In this document: in pieces, positions 28,194 to 37,474 of the stretch
Layout of the letters: each line of letters opens with the position of its first letter
Numbering within the stretch: the stretch's first letter is position 1
Assembly: GCA_963784995.1 (NCBI GenBank)
Contig: CAWATZ010000003.1
Span: forward strand, 62,001 to 126,000
Length of the DNA stretch: 64,000 bases
Direction of reading: 5' to 3'
Origin: CAWATZ01 sp963784995
GTDB taxonomy: Bacteria; Planctomycetota; Planctomycetia; Gemmatales; Gemmataceae
Translations under genes and position numbers: made by a program
The notes under the pieces: generated by a model
Databases searched by the model: none
Told to the model about the DNA's origin: nothing
Seen by the model: only the letters and a program-made list of their open reading frames with translations

Positions 28194-28440
28194 ACGAGAT
28201 ACCTCCAGAGCATGGGTCGGGCGAAACATGCTCGGAGCATACCCGGCGCTGCAACAGTGGTTTTTACCGGACGCTTACCACAAGGCAGCCCTCATCACCA
28301 GGACCATCCGCGAGTTGGAGGCGATCCGCGAGGCTCTGGCGTATTTCGAGGCCAATCCCGAGGTGATCGCTCTGGACCACGCCACCGAGATGTATCTGCT
28401 TTCCCTGAAGGGGGCAAAGGCCGTGGCGCTGAATCTGTAA

Positions 28441-28635
28441 CTCGATGATTGCACCAACTCCGACCTCCTGGCCCAGTTGCTCACTCAGGCGGGGCACACC
28501 GTGGTTCGGCCAGCAGACGCCGGGATCGCCTGGGAAGCCGACGAGGTTCATCACCGTCCCGAAAGTCCGCGAGTGGGGGTTCCTTTACCCGAATGGCTGG
28601 CGGCATTGGACCAAATTCACCAGCCCAGGCGATAG
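28441..28635 (+). pseudogene. DUF5615 (PIN-like) toxin remnant
   Basis: The frame reads LDDCTNSDLLAQLLTQAGHT, then VVRPADAGIAWEADEVHH, matching the start of DUF5615 PIN-like proteins, where relatives begin near M-x-LDD. Here a TAA stands where a Tyr codon would be expected just before LDD, and after about 40 residues the family similarity fades (PESPRVGVPLPEWLAALD) to a stop at 28633. Probably the toxin half of a pair with the ORF interrupted by IS66 copy B. Confidence 0.5.
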
Positions 28636-28695
28636 CAGCCGGATCGGCAGGGGCTGCGACTGACGAAATGGGCTCTCACCTATTCATTCCTCTGA

Positions 28696-30924
28696 TTACA
28701 AATCTTCAGGGATAGGAGGAGGATTATTAAACATCGGAATAATATCATCGTTCCAAGTCCAACCCCATGCATGAAGGTGTTCTTGGACCATATGCACTTG
28801 CTCCTCATGATCCATGAACATATAAATGAGCATTGCGTACTCGGCAAACTTAATCGCTTCCTTTCTTCTTCCCATTGTGTCGAGTAATAGTGCAAAATTA
28901 AAGCTTACACCGGCTCCGGCATGGACCTCTCCAATTTGCCGAGATATAGTAACAGCCTGCTTGAAATAAAAGCAAGCGCCGTCGATGTCTTCGGTTCGTC
29001 GATACAGGTTGGCAAGATTACCCAGCGCCACAAGAGCCCCATGCCAGTCTTTTATATCTTGGACTCCATGCAAACACTGCTCATATAGCTGAATGGCAAC
29101 CGCAGGATCGTTAAGGTGATCAAAGGCAAGCGCTAGATTGCCGAGAGCAGTTAATTCACCTGTCTTGTCATTTTCCGCTTTAGAGAGTTTTAATTGTCGC
29201 TGCAGATAATGAACTGCTGTGCGATGATCTCCTAGATCAAGGTATGTTGTCCCAAGACCGTTCAGGCCACGGATTTCTCTCTTGCGGTTTTCGACTTCAC
29301 GACTGATCTCAATAGAGGTTCGATACCACAACAGCCGTTCCTCCGCAGGCAATCGAAGCGAGACAAGGTGTTCAGCTGCCAAAGGATACTGTGAGCACAG
29401 ATCATTAGCATTCTTGTCAAGATGACGATTATCGAAAGCCCATTTCCATCCGTGGCGAATATTGTTGAGGTCCCTTTCAAACATCGTAGTAGCAATAAGC
29501 ACATTCCCTGAGCCACTCCCTCTATAGATCGAATCAAGTGCAGCCATGTACTCTGGATACCATGCGGAAAACCGCTGTTCGGCATCGTAAATGCGCTGCT
29601 GAGTTGTTACTGCTTCAGGATGGTCTTCTACATATTCAAAGACATGCCGGGAAATTGGTTTCATCAGATCGTGCAGCGAATAGCGGTCCCAGGCTGATTC
29701 GTGCTGCACGAGGCTTCGATCGAGCAAGGCATCCAAGCAATCAGATGCCACGCTTTCCTCAACCTGCCAGACGCTTGATGCTGCTAACTTGTCGTGGTCT
29801 CCTGGAAAGACCGATAGCATTTGCCATTTTTCCGCGAGTACGTCGTCTTCAAGGACGAGTTGGCGCGCACTCAAAGCCAGCACAGCCTCGACTTCCAACT
29901 TGGTCTCGGCACGTTTCTCCAGGTTCTTCCAGCGCTCCGTAGGTCGCCCAGTGGATTTGCTCTTCAAGCGGTCGAGCCGCGACAGTTCTTCTCTGAGAGC
30001 TTCAATATAGCGGACAACGGTCCAGTTCTTATGCAGCCGGATGAAATCGCCTCCAACACGTAACGCGATAGGCAGATAGCCACAAAGCGTCGCGATTTCA
30101 TTTAGTTCCGTCTCTGTTGCTCTCGTTCCCACGATGCCCACCAGCAGTGCCAGCGATTCGTCGTGAGGGAGTACATCAAGCCAGTGCGACTCGACGCCAT
30201 GCAGAGCGAGCGCGTTCCGACTTGTAATCATGAACCCCACCGACGCAGCAGCGGTAAGCAGCGGTTGTACCTGCGCCTCGTCAGTCGCATTGTCCAGCAC
30301 AATCAGTGCCCGTTTATCATTCAACATGCCCCGGTAAGTGGCGCATAGGTCGTCCGGCGAGCGGCCCGACGGATCAAAAGTTGGCTTGAAGTCCCGGATT
30401 ATCCGCGTCATGGCCTCTTGCCATGTAACCGGGTGTTCAGCGAGCCCAGCAAGATCAAGGAACAACTGGGCGTGAGGGAAGTTGTCCTTCACCTCATGTG
30501 CGGCCTTCACTGCGAGTGTGGTCTTCCCGACGCCTCCCATGCCTCGCACCGAAACGCGGCCAGCCGCTTTACTGTCGCCTCGGACCAGATGTGCGATCTG
30601 CTCGATTTGATCGACGCGACCGACGAAGTCGTGCAACGGCGTTGGCAACTGGAATAAGCGATCAGCATCCTTGTCCTGTGGTCCCCCCGAAATGTCGGAT
30701 GCGATCAGATCAGCGGCAGGAATCCCGAGAGCTGTAGCGATTCTGTCCAGCGTGGAAACATCGGCGATTCCCTCCCCTTCGACCTTTTCCACCGTCCGGA
30801 GACCGATCTTTGCGCTCGCCGCCAAGTCCATTTGTGTCCATGCTTTACGTTCACGACAGTCCTTCAGGCGCTGCACTGCAACGCGCACCCCACGTCTCCG
30901 CCTTCCGATTTCGTTGTCAGGCAT
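28696..30924 (-). CDS. STAND NTPase: XRE helix-turn-helix, NB-ARC, TPR
   Basis: A 742-residue signalling ATPase. Residues about 15-75 are an XRE/Cro-type DNA-binding domain (RKAWTQMDLAASAKIGLRTV). An NB-ARC-like nucleotide-binding module follows, with P-loop VRGMGGVGKTTLAVKAAHEV and Walker-B-like RALIVLDNATDE; MITSRN may be sensor 1. A winged-helix part (WQMLSVFPGDHDKLAASSVW, RYSLHDLMKPISRHVFEY) precedes at least four TPR units (RGLNGLGTTYLDLGDHRTAV, LTALGNLALAFDHLNDPAVA, ALVALGNLANLYRRTEDIDG). Such proteins act as ligand-sensing regulators or immune receptors. The TPR half is visibly richer in A/T than its neighbours, suggesting transfer. Confidence 0.85.
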   Translation of the reverse strand: MPDNEIGRRRRGVRVAVQRLKDCRERKAWTQMDLAASAKIGLRTVEKVEGEGIADVSTLDRIATALGIPAADLIASDISGGPQDKDADRLFQLPTPLHDFVGRVDQIEQIAHLVRGDSKAAGRVSVRGMGGVGKTTLAVKAAHEVKDNFPHAQLFLDLAGLAEHPVTWQEAMTRIIRDFKPTFDPSGRSPDDLCATYRGMLNDKRALIVLDNATDEAQVQPLLTAAASVGFMITSRNALALHGVESHWLDVLPHDESLALLVGIVGTRATETELNEIATLCGYLPIALRVGGDFIRLHKNWTVVRYIEALREELSRLDRLKSKSTGRPTERWKNLEKRAETKLEVEAVLALSARQLVLEDDVLAEKWQMLSVFPGDHDKLAASSVWQVEESVASDCLDALLDRSLVQHESAWDRYSLHDLMKPISRHVFEYVEDHPEAVTTQQRIYDAEQRFSAWYPEYMAALDSIYRGSGSGNVLIATTMFERDLNNIRHGWKWAFDNRHLDKNANDLCSQYPLAAEHLVSLRLPAEERLLWYRTSIEISREVENRKREIRGLNGLGTTYLDLGDHRTAVHYLQRQLKLSKAENDKTGELTALGNLALAFDHLNDPAVAIQLYEQCLHGVQDIKDWHGALVALGNLANLYRRTEDIDGACFYFKQAVTISRQIGEVHAGAGVSFNFALLLDTMGRRKEAIKFAEYAMLIYMFMDHEEQVHMVQEHLHAWGWTWNDDIIPMFNNPPPIPEDL

Positions 30925-31069
30925 CGTGAGGTTACCTTGCGGTTAAGTTGCGGAGCAAAACTGCTCACCCCGTGAGATAACGAATCTTGTTGATCAACGC
31001 TTGCGCTGAATCGCCCGAGTTCAGGTACCTGGACGGTTTCCGAAAGTCCTCTGTGAAGGAGATCGTTCC

Positions 31070-31705
31070 ATGAGACGCATCTGGCGTCAGTTCGTGGACT
31101 CCATCGGGGACATCCTGCACCTGCTCCGCCAGGGCCGCCGCAAGGTCGCCCCGGTCGGGGCGGACGAGGATGTCTCGGAGGAGCCCGCCTGGGATCGCTG
31201 CGAGTCCCTGCTGGACTCCGTACTCGTGCCGACCGACGAGTATGCGTACCTTAAGTGCCGCATCCAGAGCGGACGGCACTATTTCGCCGAAGGGGAGGTC
31301 GGCGCGGCGGCCTACGAGGTCACCCTAGCTCTCCGGCGCACGGCAAGCTCCGCCGCCTGTACAGCTGACAACCATCTCCGTGGCTGCCCCTCAAGTCGCT
31401 TGCCGAACAGGGCCTACATCCACGGTAAACCAACCGATCGCCGCAGTCAAGAACCCGCTTTTCCAGCACCGGGACCACCCCGGTGGCGTGGAGATTCAGT
31501 CTCTACCAGCATTCGAGAGGAAAAGAAAACGATGGCTCACTACAAGTCCGCTTACGAACTGGGGTTGGACGCCCTCGACCTCGACCTGTGCCTGGACATG
31601 GAGAACAATCAGGCTGACTACGACGGCAGCCGGCAGCCGGATTCTGAGCCGCCCGAGAAGGAGCCGGCCGAGAAGGAGCCCCCAGACGAAACGACGATGC
31701 CCTGA
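31070..31705 (+). CDS. Hypothetical protein; may be two ORFs
   Basis: ATG at 31070 follows AAGGAGA closely. The first 95 residues look coding (IWRQFVDSIGDILHLLRQGR, TDEYAYLKCRIQSGRHYFAE). The middle third is low-quality sequence that may be an insertion. A second good start lies in frame at 31532 (after GAGAGGAAAAG), giving a 57-residue acidic peptide MAHYKSAYELGLDALDLDLC ending in a Glu/Pro-rich tail. No family is recognised. Either one gene carrying a bad stretch, or two small genes. Confidence 0.4.
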   Translation: MRRIWRQFVDSIGDILHLLRQGRRKVAPVGADEDVSEEPAWDRCESLLDSVLVPTDEYAYLKCRIQSGRHYFAEGEVGAAAYEVTLALRRTASSAACTADNHLRGCPSSRLPNRAYIHGKPTDRRSQEPAFPAPGPPRWRGDSVSTSIREEKKTMAHYKSAYELGLDALDLDLCLDMENNQADYDGSRQPDSEPPEKEPAEKEPPDETTMP

Positions 31706-32500
31706 TCGCCCGGCATCCTCATCCCCCGCAAGGAAGCGGGGGATTTCAAACGCCTGGCATGACCGCCCGCGACCCAGGTGCGGTGCCCAGAACCACCTGC
31801 GCCGACAACAAACCCGCCGTTCGCTGATTTGATCCGCGAGGAGGGCTTCCTGAAGAAGGGCCGGAAGCGGCAAACCTGGGCCTGTCCCATGAACCCGTCC
31901 TGCTGGTAAAATGTCCTGTTGTGGGAGGACATGCCATGAGCAAGCAGCGAAAGCAAGACAAAGACCTCGGCGAATGTACCTACTGTCCGGTACCAGCGAC
32001 GACAGAGGACCACATCCCACCAAAGGGGATGTTTGCCAAGGGTATGCCGAACAAGCCCTGGGTTCCAGCGTGCCTCGCCTGTAACAACGGGGCGAGCCTA
32101 GACGACGAGTACATGCAGCGGCTCTCGATGCTCTGGGGCGCGGACGCCTGCCAGGACGCGGTCGAAGTAGGCGAGAAATTCATGCGGTCGCTGGAACGGT
32201 CGGAGGCCCGTGGCCTTCAGGCCGAAGTGCGTCGGTCGCTTTCCCCACTGGAAGACGAGTCGCTTTACCCAGGCGGGATCAACATGGCGCTGCAGGGTGA
32301 TCGCCTTGGGCGCGTCACGGACAAGTTGGTCCGTGGATGGTGGTTTAAGCTCAGCGGGCAGCGGGTTCCCGAAGGCTATAAGATCATGAAGTATCTGCCC
32401 GGAAAGCGACGGGACAACCCGCTCTATGAAACTAACGAGAGGCTGATCGTGACTTGCCCTGGATTCTGCTTCGGCGACCTGGCGTTTACGTTCAGGCTCG

Positions 32501-34008
32501 CCAGGCCATTCACGGTGAGGCGGCCAGGTTATAAGATAGCTGCTGAAAACGACTTGGCAATACCGAGGCGAGGAAGCAGCCATGATTTTGGATCCGGTGT
32601 TTGAGCGGTTTGTCAACCAAAGCCCTCTCAGCGTGATGGCGCGGGCGACCCTGGAAAACGTTCTACCAGCCGGAGCCCTGGATGACCTGTTCGAGCGTAC
32701 CGCCCAGCAAGGTTACACTCGTGAGTTGCACTTTTCGACGATCGTCGAGTTGATGGGCTTGGTTGTCGGTGGCACGGTCCCTCACGTGCAGTCGGCCTAC
32801 AAGCGTTTGAGCGACCAGATTCCTGTTACTCTCAAGAGTGTCTACGAGAAACTGCAGCATATTGAACTGCGTGTGTCAGCTGAGCTGGTCCGCTTCACGG
32901 CTGCGCGTTGCCAACCGGTCATTCAGGAGCTGGCCGGAGCCTGCCAACCGCTCTTGCCTGGTTACCGCGTCCGCATTGTGGATGGCAACCATCTCGCTGC
33001 GACTCAGAAGCGGTTGCAGGCGACACGCGGCCACAGTGCTGGCCCGCTCCCCGGACAGAGTTTGGTTGTTCTGGATCCCGCCTTGATGCTGATTACCGAC
33101 ATCATTCCCTGCGAGGATGCGCATGCCCAGGAACGCGACTTGTTGGAGCAACTCTTGCCCTTGGTTGAAGCAAACGACGTCTGGATTGAGGACCGCAATT
33201 TTTGCACCGTGGACTTTCTGTGTGGCGTTGCCCAGCGTGATGCTGCCTTTGTCGTACGCCGCCACGGCAATTTGACAGTCCAGCCACAAGGTCAATTTGG
33301 CAAAGAGATTGAGACGGATACGGGCTGGGTCAGCGAGCAAGCGGTGCAGATCTGTCGTGACGGGGAGGCTGTGTTAGAAGCACGCTTGGTGCGTGTCCGT
33401 TTGAAACAGCCGACCGAAGACGGCGATGTGGAGGTCGAGATTCTCACTAACTTGCCGGCCGAGGTAGCTTCAGCAGCCGTAGTGGCGAGTCTGTACTTGA
33501 AACGGTGGACGATCGAAAGAGCATTTCACGAATTGACGATGGCGTTGCAATGTGAAGTGAACACGTTGGGCTATCCCAAGGCGGCCTTGTTTGCCTTCTG
33601 TGTTGCAGTGGTGGCGTACAACGTGCTGGCAGTTCTGAAGGCAGCGTTGCGTTCGGTGCATGGCGAAGAGAAGGTAGCCAACGAAGTGTCGGGTTACTAC
33701 ATGGCGTTGGAATGGGCTGTCGTTTATGCAGGAATGATGATCGCGCTGCCGGCACACTGTTGGACACCATTTGCTCAGTTGTTGCCCAAAGAGCTGGCAG
33801 CTTGTCTCCGGGAATGGGCTGGAAAAATCAACATGAAATCCATTAAGAAAGCCCAACGCAAGCCAACGAAGCAGAAGACGCAGCGGATCAAAGACACAAG
33901 CCCACATCTTTCTACGGCTCGATTACTCGATGACCAGAAGAAAGCCAAGCAAAAGACAACGCAGAGGCAGACCCAGTAGCAACAGCGATTAGACCGTGAA
34001 TGGCCTGG
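32501..34008 (+). mobile_element. IS4-family insertion sequence
   Basis: 1508 bp. Terminal inverted repeats CCAGGCCATTCACGGT (32501-32516) and ACCGTGAATGGCCTGG (33993-34008). Flanked by the 10-bp duplication TTCAGGCTCG (32491-32500 and 34009-34018). One transposase gene fills the element. Confidence 0.95.
32582..33979 (+). CDS. IS4-family transposase
   Basis: A 465-residue DDE transposase starting MILDPVFERFVNQSPLSVMA. Catalytic landmarks: VRIVDGNHLAATQKRLQA (first Asp), NDVWIEDRNFCTVDFL (second Asp), and the IS4 Y-(2)-R-(3)-E-(6)-K region in YLKRWTIERAFHELTMALQC. The C-terminus is lysine-rich (KKAQRKPTKQKTQ). The gene and both element ends are intact, so the element may still be active. Confidence 0.95.
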   Translation: MILDPVFERFVNQSPLSVMARATLENVLPAGALDDLFERTAQQGYTRELHFSTIVELMGLVVGGTVPHVQSAYKRLSDQIPVTLKSVYEKLQHIELRVSAELVRFTAARCQPVIQELAGACQPLLPGYRVRIVDGNHLAATQKRLQATRGHSAGPLPGQSLVVLDPALMLITDIIPCEDAHAQERDLLEQLLPLVEANDVWIEDRNFCTVDFLCGVAQRDAAFVVRRHGNLTVQPQGQFGKEIETDTGWVSEQAVQICRDGEAVLEARLVRVRLKQPTEDGDVEVEILTNLPAEVASAAVVASLYLKRWTIERAFHELTMALQCEVNTLGYPKAALFAFCVAVVAYNVLAVLKAALRSVHGEEKVANEVSGYYMALEWAVVYAGMMIALPAHCWTPFAQLLPKELAACLREWAGKINMKSIKKAQRKPTKQKTQRIKDTSPHLSTARLLDDQKKAKQKTTQRQTQ

Positions 34009-34279
34009 TTCAGGCTCGCCTATTGCCCCAACAGCCTCCTCACCTGCTGGCTATTCGAGTTCTACAAGGTCTTCCAAATCATGGCCTACACGTGCAAGAT
34101 GGGGGAAGACGACTTCCAGATTCTCGACCTCACAAAGCCTTTTTCCGTGATTAACCACACTGACTAATGGGCTATCCCCATCGGACGGCCTTCTGCGGGC
34201 AGTGTAGTCGCACGAAGAAGCTGTCGGAGCCCCGACAACGGCAGGGGCGTACCGGCGCGGACGAGGGCCGACATGACGC

Positions 34280-35547
34280 TCACATTTTCCCGCCGACGAA
34301 ATGGAACCGGACGAAAGCCGTCTTGTTCTCCAGCATTCGCTTTCCCCGTTCGAGGAGCAGCCCTTCCAGCACCGCTGGACGCCCCTTCGAGTGCGTGATG
34401 AGCCGGGCCAGTTCCTTCAGATCGAGAACATGGCAATAATACCTGGTGGAGAGGAAGACTTTCCCAGCGCAAAGAACACCGCCTCCCAGTCCACCTCGTG
34501 GTGCATGTCGGAGATGACAACGATGCCCTGGCCGATCTCCGCAGCTCGTGCCTTGAGGTTCAGCGGCGCGATCTTTCCGTCGCACTCAGGTGGATCGATC
34601 TCAATCGGTGTGCCGGCCTGGTCGCGGTAAATCACTTCACCGCGACGCAACGCATTGATGGCTCCTTCCAGTTGGCCGATGCCTTCCATGATCTGATTCT
34701 GGATCGACTTTCCCTGCCGCCAGGTCTTCCGCTGTAGGCCCGCAGGGGCAACCTTGTTCTGGACGACGAAAATGCCTTCGTTTCCGACTTCAAGCTCCCG
34801 TGCAACGCCGAGAACGTCGCACAGTTCACGCCGATCCTTGCCCTCTCCAACCTTCGGACTGTGAAATGCCCCGAACGGGAAAAGCGCGTCGAATGCCAGA
34901 AAAGTCAGTCGTTCCAGTTCCTCGCCTTCATCCTTGTCATCCAGCGACATATCCCCGCTGCCGATGACGTGGATTTTCAACGCTTCGGCCTTCTCGAACG
35001 TCAGGCGAAGCTCGCACGATGCCTTGATGCTGGGAGCAGTATTACCGGCTAACACCGCCTCAATGGCGTCGTTCGCCCGTTCCCGAAGCTTGAGCCCCAT
35101 CTCACCATCCGGCATCGCCGACGGCGACATGGCTGCGACCGTCTCCGCTTGCCCAGGACCGAACCGGCACTCGACCGAGAACAGCGGCAGGAAATTCTCG
35201 TTGTGGATCTGAAGCGGAAACTCCCCGCTCACCAGGACGGCAAGGAGGTCCGAAGCCTCCGCATCGCTGCGGCAAGACCCGAAGGTCGTGAACGGCGCTG
35301 CCCTGTCGTCGTACACACGCAGCCCGAACGTAAGAATCAGATGGTCATCGACCTGGACCATCCAGACCATGAGTGACAGTTCCGCTCCCGCCCGGATTTC
35401 CCGGATAAGGTTCATCGGCAGTTTCGCCACGAGCCAGAGGTACGGCGGCGGATTGAACGCACGGTCGATGTACACCCCGGCCAGCTCGGATAGCATCCGG
35501 TCATGAATTTCAGCTGAAGGCGAAAAGCCCATGCGCATGTCTCCCAC
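34280..35547 (-). CDS. Hypothetical protein with one frameshift
   Basis: Starts MGDMRMGFSPSAEIHDRMLS. The main frame runs to 34417; similarity of composition and length shows it continues in the neighbouring frame from about 34455: GKVFLSTRYYCHVLDLKELA, HSKGRPAVLEGLLLERGKRM, ENKTAFVRFHFVGGKM, stop at 34280. The break is in a GGGAAA run and needs one base. Mixed alpha/beta, about 420 residues, no membrane segment and no recognisable motif. It lies alone between the IS-split HNH gene and the Dnd region. Function is not known. Confidence 0.6.
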
Positions 35548-35668
35548 GACGAGTCATTCAGGACCATTCTGTTTGACCCGGCTATCCTGGTAAAGGTTCG
35601 CGCCGATCACACGCCTCCTCACGCCCAGTCTCACCCCAGCCCCAAGATCGCACCCACGGCAAAACACC

Positions 35669-35840
35669 CTATCGCGTGCGGGCCAGCCCCCGCAGGTGCG
35701 CCAACAGTTCGGCATCGCTGCAACCTGCTTCTTCCAGTACATCCGCCAGCATGGCAAGCCTGTCGCCGTTGCCCGCAGGGACAGTCGGCGTTATGCACGC
35801 GGGGTCCATCGTCCCGGGCTGGAACGGATTGCCGCCGACC
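35669..35840 (-). pseudogene. Remnant of a Gemmata-type hypothetical protein (C-terminus)
   Basis: The minus strand reads GGNPFQPGTMDPACITPTVP, then GDRLAMLADVLEEAGCSDAE and LLAHLRG, with TAG at 35669-35671. This pattern (GNPF ... LAVLADALEEAGC ... LL.HLR) is a recurring C-terminal module of Gemmata hypothetical proteins. Only this tail is left, and it ends early. The rest of 35548-35990 shows no gene. Confidence 0.5.
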
Positions 35841-36009
35841 TGGAGAGCCAGCCGGGCAAAAGCGCCCGTAACCGCACAGCCTCATCCTGCAGCACTTGCC
35901 GATACACCGGCAAGATCATCCAGATATTAGCAGGTGACGCTGCGCACTTCGGTCCGACCCACCGAAGCAGCTGGGGACGAGAAGGAGCGGTGCGAACGCG
36001 ACGACCGCC

Positions 36010-36530
36010 GCTGCCTACGTCCGTGCCTTGTTGGATATGATCCCCGGAGAAATGCCCGGCAAGAAGGGCCGGCCGAGTTCCGCAAACTCCAGCTGATCAC
36101 GCTTGACGAGCTGCACGAGATTCGCCGGATCTGGCTGTACGAGAAGCACGAATTTGACGACAGCCTGCCCCGGATCTGGGAGGAAGTCACCGGCGCGAAG
36201 TTCCCGAAGCGCGGCGACGAGGGCAATGGGCTCCGGGCCGACGATTGGGAATTGCTGCGCGAGGCGTGCGGCGGGGATCAGGTGTTCTTCGATCTCCAGG
36301 TTTCCCTGCTGGGTGTGGAGCGGCAGTTCCGCGGCATGTCCCGGCGGTCCGGCATTTTCGAGGTGCTGGAAGAACGGCTGCGCACCGGGCTCTACCGGAC
36401 CGAGCAGGAGGCGGTGACCGTCCTAAGCGACCGTGACCAGAAGAGGAAACAGACCCGCCAGGCCGGGCTGTTTCGGACGGAACTCCCGATAGTGGACGTC
36501 TCGGCCTCTGACGATCGGACCGGGGAATGA
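36010..36530 (+). pseudogene. dndC: DndC C-terminal fragment (Dnd copy 1)
   Basis: DndC is the PAPS-reductase-like ATP pyrophosphatase of the DNA phosphorothioation complex. Only the C-terminal 165 residues or so remain: LQLITLDELHEIRRIWLYEK, HEFDDSLPRIWEEVTGAKFP, GDQVFFDLQVSLLGVERQFR. The ATP-binding SGGxDS loop and cysteine region are absent, so it cannot be catalytic. Its TGA overlaps the dndD' start (ATGA), the native operon spacing. Confidence 0.8.
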
Positions 36531-37120
36531 TCCTGCAACAGCTCACCGTCCGGAACTTCTGCCTGTTCCGTGGCGAGCAGGTCTTCACCCTGACGCCGGG
36601 GCGGCGCAGCGGCAAGCACCTGCCCATCATCCTGTTCGGCGGCATCAACGGCGGCGGCAAGACCACCCTGCTGGACGCGATCCAGCTGGCCCTCTACGGC
36701 GGCCGGGCCCGCTGCTCCAAACGGACGAACCTGTCCTACGACGACTTCCTGCGCGAATCCATCCACCACGGCGTCAACGGCGGTGAACGCGCCGGCGTGG
36801 AGTTGTCGTTTCAGCACACCGCCGATGGGGAGGACCACCTCTTCGACGTTCGCCGGACCTGGACGGTCACGGACGGCCGGGTGCGCGAGGAGCTGCGGGT
36901 CTATCAGGACGGGCTGCACGACCCGTGGCTGTCGGACCACTGGCCGCAGCTGGTCGAGGACCTCTTGCCGCTGGACATCTCGCAGCTGTTCTTCTTCGAC
37001 GCCGAGAAGATCCGCTCGCTGGCCGAGGACGAGAGCAGCAGCAAGGCCCTCGGGGCGGCCATCAAATCGCTGCTGGGGCTCGACATCGTCGAGCGGTTGA
37101 TCACCGACAGCACGGTCCTG
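36527..37120 (+). pseudogene. dndD: DndD N-terminal fragment (Dnd copy 1), in frame with downstream nucleosidase ORF
   Basis: SMC/RecN-like ATPase head: MILQQLTVRNFCLFRGEQVF, Walker A GGINGGGKTTLLDAIQLALY, and LDISQLFFFDAEKIRSLAED. It stops matching DndD after TDSTVL. The frame stays open through an unrelated stretch (LMLLLIVLPLGCGCVETWRW, a lipoprotein/membrane-like segment, then coiled coil) and on into the phosphorylase-like domain, so the whole 36527-38344 is one 605-codon ORF. No coiled-coil hinge or Walker B remains. Confidence 0.75.
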
Positions 37121-37474
37121 CCGGCCTTGATGCTGCTCCTGATCGTGCTGCCGCTCGGCTGCGGCTGCGTTGAAACGTGGCGCTGGCTGGACAAAAAACG
37201 CGCAACCCGGGACCGCATGGAGCGGCTTGAGCAGCAGGCAGCAGTGGCCCGGGAGCGATTGCGCGTCCTCGACGTTGTCGTCAGGGAACTGGCCGCCGGC
37301 CGCATTTCGCTCCTGCAAGCCGCGGCCTGGGAACGGGAGGTGAGTTCTCCCTCATCGCGTGGGGCGGCCTTCCGTCAAGGCCCCATGGGGCAAGCACTCT
37401 CGTCCAGGCGAGGTGCGCTGCGTACAATGATAAAAAAGGTGAGAGGAGAGTACGAGGTTCGAGGACGGGCCGCC

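Larger units (their letters stand above)
25347..28278 (-). mobile_element. IS66-family element, copy B
   Basis: 2932 bp, ends GTAAGCGTCCGCCGAACCGC at 25347 and the mirror of GTAAGCGTCCGGTAAAAACC ending at 28278. It is flanked on both sides by CACAAGGC (25339-25346 and 28279-28286), a perfect 8-bp target duplication as expected for IS66. Orientation is opposite to copy A; nearly all sequence is identical. Together A and B bracket 10.2 kb with their tnpC ends facing inward. Confidence 0.95.
25258..28440 (+). pseudogene. Small ORF split by IS66 copy B (DUF433-antitoxin-like C-terminus)
   Basis: Joining 25258-25346 to 28287 onward (one target copy removed) gives an open frame: IDPRVAYRELWVCLQARVGP, then LVDGRHKAALITRTIRELEA and IREALAYFEANPEVIALDHA, ending KGAKAVALNL. 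The REALAYFEANPEVI stretch resembles the end of DUF433-type antitoxins, and a DUF5615-like fragment follows in frame. No convincing start codon is seen. The insertion is certain; the family guess is weak. Confidence 0.45.
31936..34167 (+). pseudogene. HNH-like endonuclease gene split by an IS4-family element
   Basis: Start MSKQRKQDKDLGECTYCPVP after GGGAGGA. The Cys-rich HNH-type start is clear: CTYCPVPATTEDHIPPKGMF and WVPACLACNNGASLDDEYMQ, i.e. CxxC, the D-H pair and CxxCN. Coding stops at FGDLAFTFRLA, where the IS begins. It resumes after the duplicated target: YCPNSLLTCWLFEFYKVFQI and so on to DLTKPFSVINHTD, stop 34165-34167. Precise excision of the IS and one target copy would restore a protein of about 240 residues. 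Confidence 0.85.
35990..37120 (+). repeat. Dnd direct repeat 1 (partner at about 39225-40345)
   Basis: About 1.1 kb of dndC' 3' end plus dndD' 5' end, nearly identical to the second copy. Similarity starts around the segment encoding RP-L-G-PRR-ARQEGP and ends abruptly after the codons for TDSTVL of DndD. The two copies differ mainly by scattered substitutions. Confidence 0.85.

Noticed and set aside
31070..31705. Idea that the Glu/Pro-rich tail is a secreted peptide precursor
   Set aside because: No signal, no processing motif and no modification enzyme nearby.
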